From: Firmicutes bacterium ZCTH02-B6
GTDB taxonomy: Bacteria > Bacillota > Limnochordia > Limnochordales > ZCTH02-B6
Reading direction: 5' to 3'
NCBI GenBank assembly: GCA_002159155.1
Contig: LZRQ01000079.1
Location: 1 to 14,555, forward strand
DNA length: 14,555 nucleotides
In this document: one piece after another, positions 13,709-14,555 of the stretch
How positions within the stretch are numbered: position 1 is the stretch's first letter
Layout: the number at the start of each line of letters is the position of its first letter
Position numbers and translations under genes: made by a program
Notes under the pieces: generated by a model
What the model was told of the DNA's origin: nothing
The model's database searches: none
Seen by the model: only the letters and a program-made list of their open reading frames with translations

Positions 13709-14555
13709 TCACTTGAGCCCCAAAATGTAGTACACGTCGCCCCAGACCTCCCCGTCGACCGGCAGGCCAAACGTGCGTTGCAGACGCTCCACCGCGGCCC
13801 GGGTCGCGGAACCGTAACGGCCGTCGGCGTCTCCCGCCAGGAACCCCATCTCCTTAAGCTTGAGCTGAACCTCCACGACGTCTTTGCCGGTTGCACCATG
13901 GCGGAGACGACGGCCAAAGGTGATGGGCGGTTTGACGCCCACAATCTTGACCGGCGTACCCACCGATACCCACTCGTAGAGCTCCTCAACGTCCCGGTTA
14001 AACATGCGAATGCAGCCGGCACTGGCCCGGGTGCCGATGGAATACGGCTTGTTGGTTCCGTGGATGCCGTAAATCCCCCAGGGAACGTTGAGACCAAGCC
14101 AACGGGTGCCGAAGCCGCCTCCCCAGTTGCCGCCCTTGTGGACGATGCGCCACTCACCGACCGGCGTCAGCGTCGACGCCTTGGGCCTGCCCACGGCGAC
14201 CGGGTAGGTCTTGTAGGGCTGGCCGTCGACGTATACGGTAAGGGTCAGCTTCTCGGTATCGACGACGATGGAAAGCTCCCCTTGCGGTGGCGGTGTGCGG
14301 GTTCCCGCTGCCGCGGGTTCGCTCCCGTCCGCAAGGGCGGCCCATGTCGCGGGCCCCACCACACCGTCGGGCACGAGGCCGCGGCTCCGCTGAAAAGCCC
14401 GCACTGCCTGGGCTGTCCGGGCATCGTATGTTTCGTCCTCCGGATCTCCGGCATCAAACCCAAGTTCCCCGAGGCGCCGCTTGAGCTCCCACACCGCGTT
14501 GCTCGCCATGGGCGGTTGCGTAAGCCGCAGAACGGGGGTGTCGGCACAGTAGTTT
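13709..14555 (-). CDS. L,D-transpeptidase (YkuD) with two peptidoglycan-binding domains, 5' end outside window
   Basis: The YkuD domain makes or modifies peptidoglycan cross-links outside the cell. Counting from ATG 14509, the frame holds a peptidoglycan-binding domain (1-60, VRAFQRSRGLVPDGVVGPATWAAL), a Pro-rich linker, the YkuD domain (about 78-192) with HGTN (150-153) and SAGCIR (163-168, catalytic Cys166), and a second binding domain (203-262, GATGKDVVEVQLKLKEMGF). The frame remains open for at least 15 codons upstream to the window edge; those codons (PVLRLTQPP) complete the first binding repeat. ATG 14509 lacks a ribosome site, so the true start, and any signal peptide, must lie beyond position 14555. 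The order of domains, with the enzyme between two binding modules, is not rare. Stop 72 nt before the zinc-ribbon gene. Confidence 0.93.
   Translation of the reverse strand, partial: NYCADTPVLRLTQPPMASNAVWELKRRLGELGFDAGDPEDETYDARTAQAVRAFQRSRGLVPDGVVGPATWAALADGSEPAAAGTRTPPPQGELSIVVDTEKLTLTVYVDGQPYKTYPVAVGRPKASTLTPVGEWRIVHKGGNWGGGFGTRWLGLNVPWGIYGIHGTNKPYSIGTRASAGCIRMFNRDVEELYEWVSVGTPVKIVGVKPPITFGRRLRHGATGKDVVEVQLKLKEMGFLAGDADGRYGSATRAAVERLQRTFGLPVDGEVWGDVYYILGLK

Overview
The window is a GC-rich bacterial segment in which every supported gene lies on the minus strand, so transcription runs from high to low coordinates. The order is L,D-transpeptidase - small zinc-ribbon protein - dprA - topA - hslV - hslU - flgB - flgC - fliE - fliF - fliG - fliH - fliI - fliJ - motE/ylxF-like - fliK. 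This is the familiar Bacillota (Firmicutes) arrangement in which dprA-topA-hslVU leads into the early flagellar (fla/che) genes. High GC, frequent GTG/TTG starts and strong GGAGG-type ribosome binding sites suggest a GC-rich, deep-branching Bacillota (Limnochordia, Symbiobacterium or Thermaerobacter-like). That placement is inference and I cannot name the species. Compared with the Bacillus order, trmFO and xerC/codV are missing between topA and hslV (3-nt gap), and codY is missing between hslU and flgB.

Region 14555-12266: a peptidoglycan L,D-transpeptidase whose frame is open past the right edge, a 78-residue CX2C/CX2C protein, and dprA (DNA-uptake/recombination mediator). Region 12265-12101: an intergenic stretch with a strong bulged hairpin and a near-consensus housekeeping promoter (TTTACA - 17 bp - TATAAT) for topA. 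Region 12100-8001: topA, hslV and hslU (type I topoisomerase and the HslUV protease), tightly packed, with a TAATG overlap between hslV and hslU. Region 8004-7795: the hslU-flgB junction, unusually AT-rich, with a possible 37-codon ORF joined to hslU by a GTGA overlap, an in-frame 39-nt repeat and a long interrupted inverted repeat. Region 7794-937: rod proteins (FlgB, FlgC, FliE), MS ring (FliF), C-ring switch (FliG), the FliH-FliI-FliJ export ATPase complex and a MotE/YlxF-like membrane coiled-coil protein. An intrinsic terminator (871-897) follows, then the N-terminal 245 codons of fliK run off the left edge.

Functionally, the flagellar genes follow the assembly order of the basal body: rod, MS ring, switch, export ATPase, and hook-length control. 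The conventional genes are recognised with high confidence. The parts worth a second look are the junctions: the hslU-flgB gap where codY would normally be, the hairpin before topA, and the terminator that splits fliK from the upstream flagellar genes. No RNA genes, CRISPR arrays, insertion sequences or phage genes were seen.
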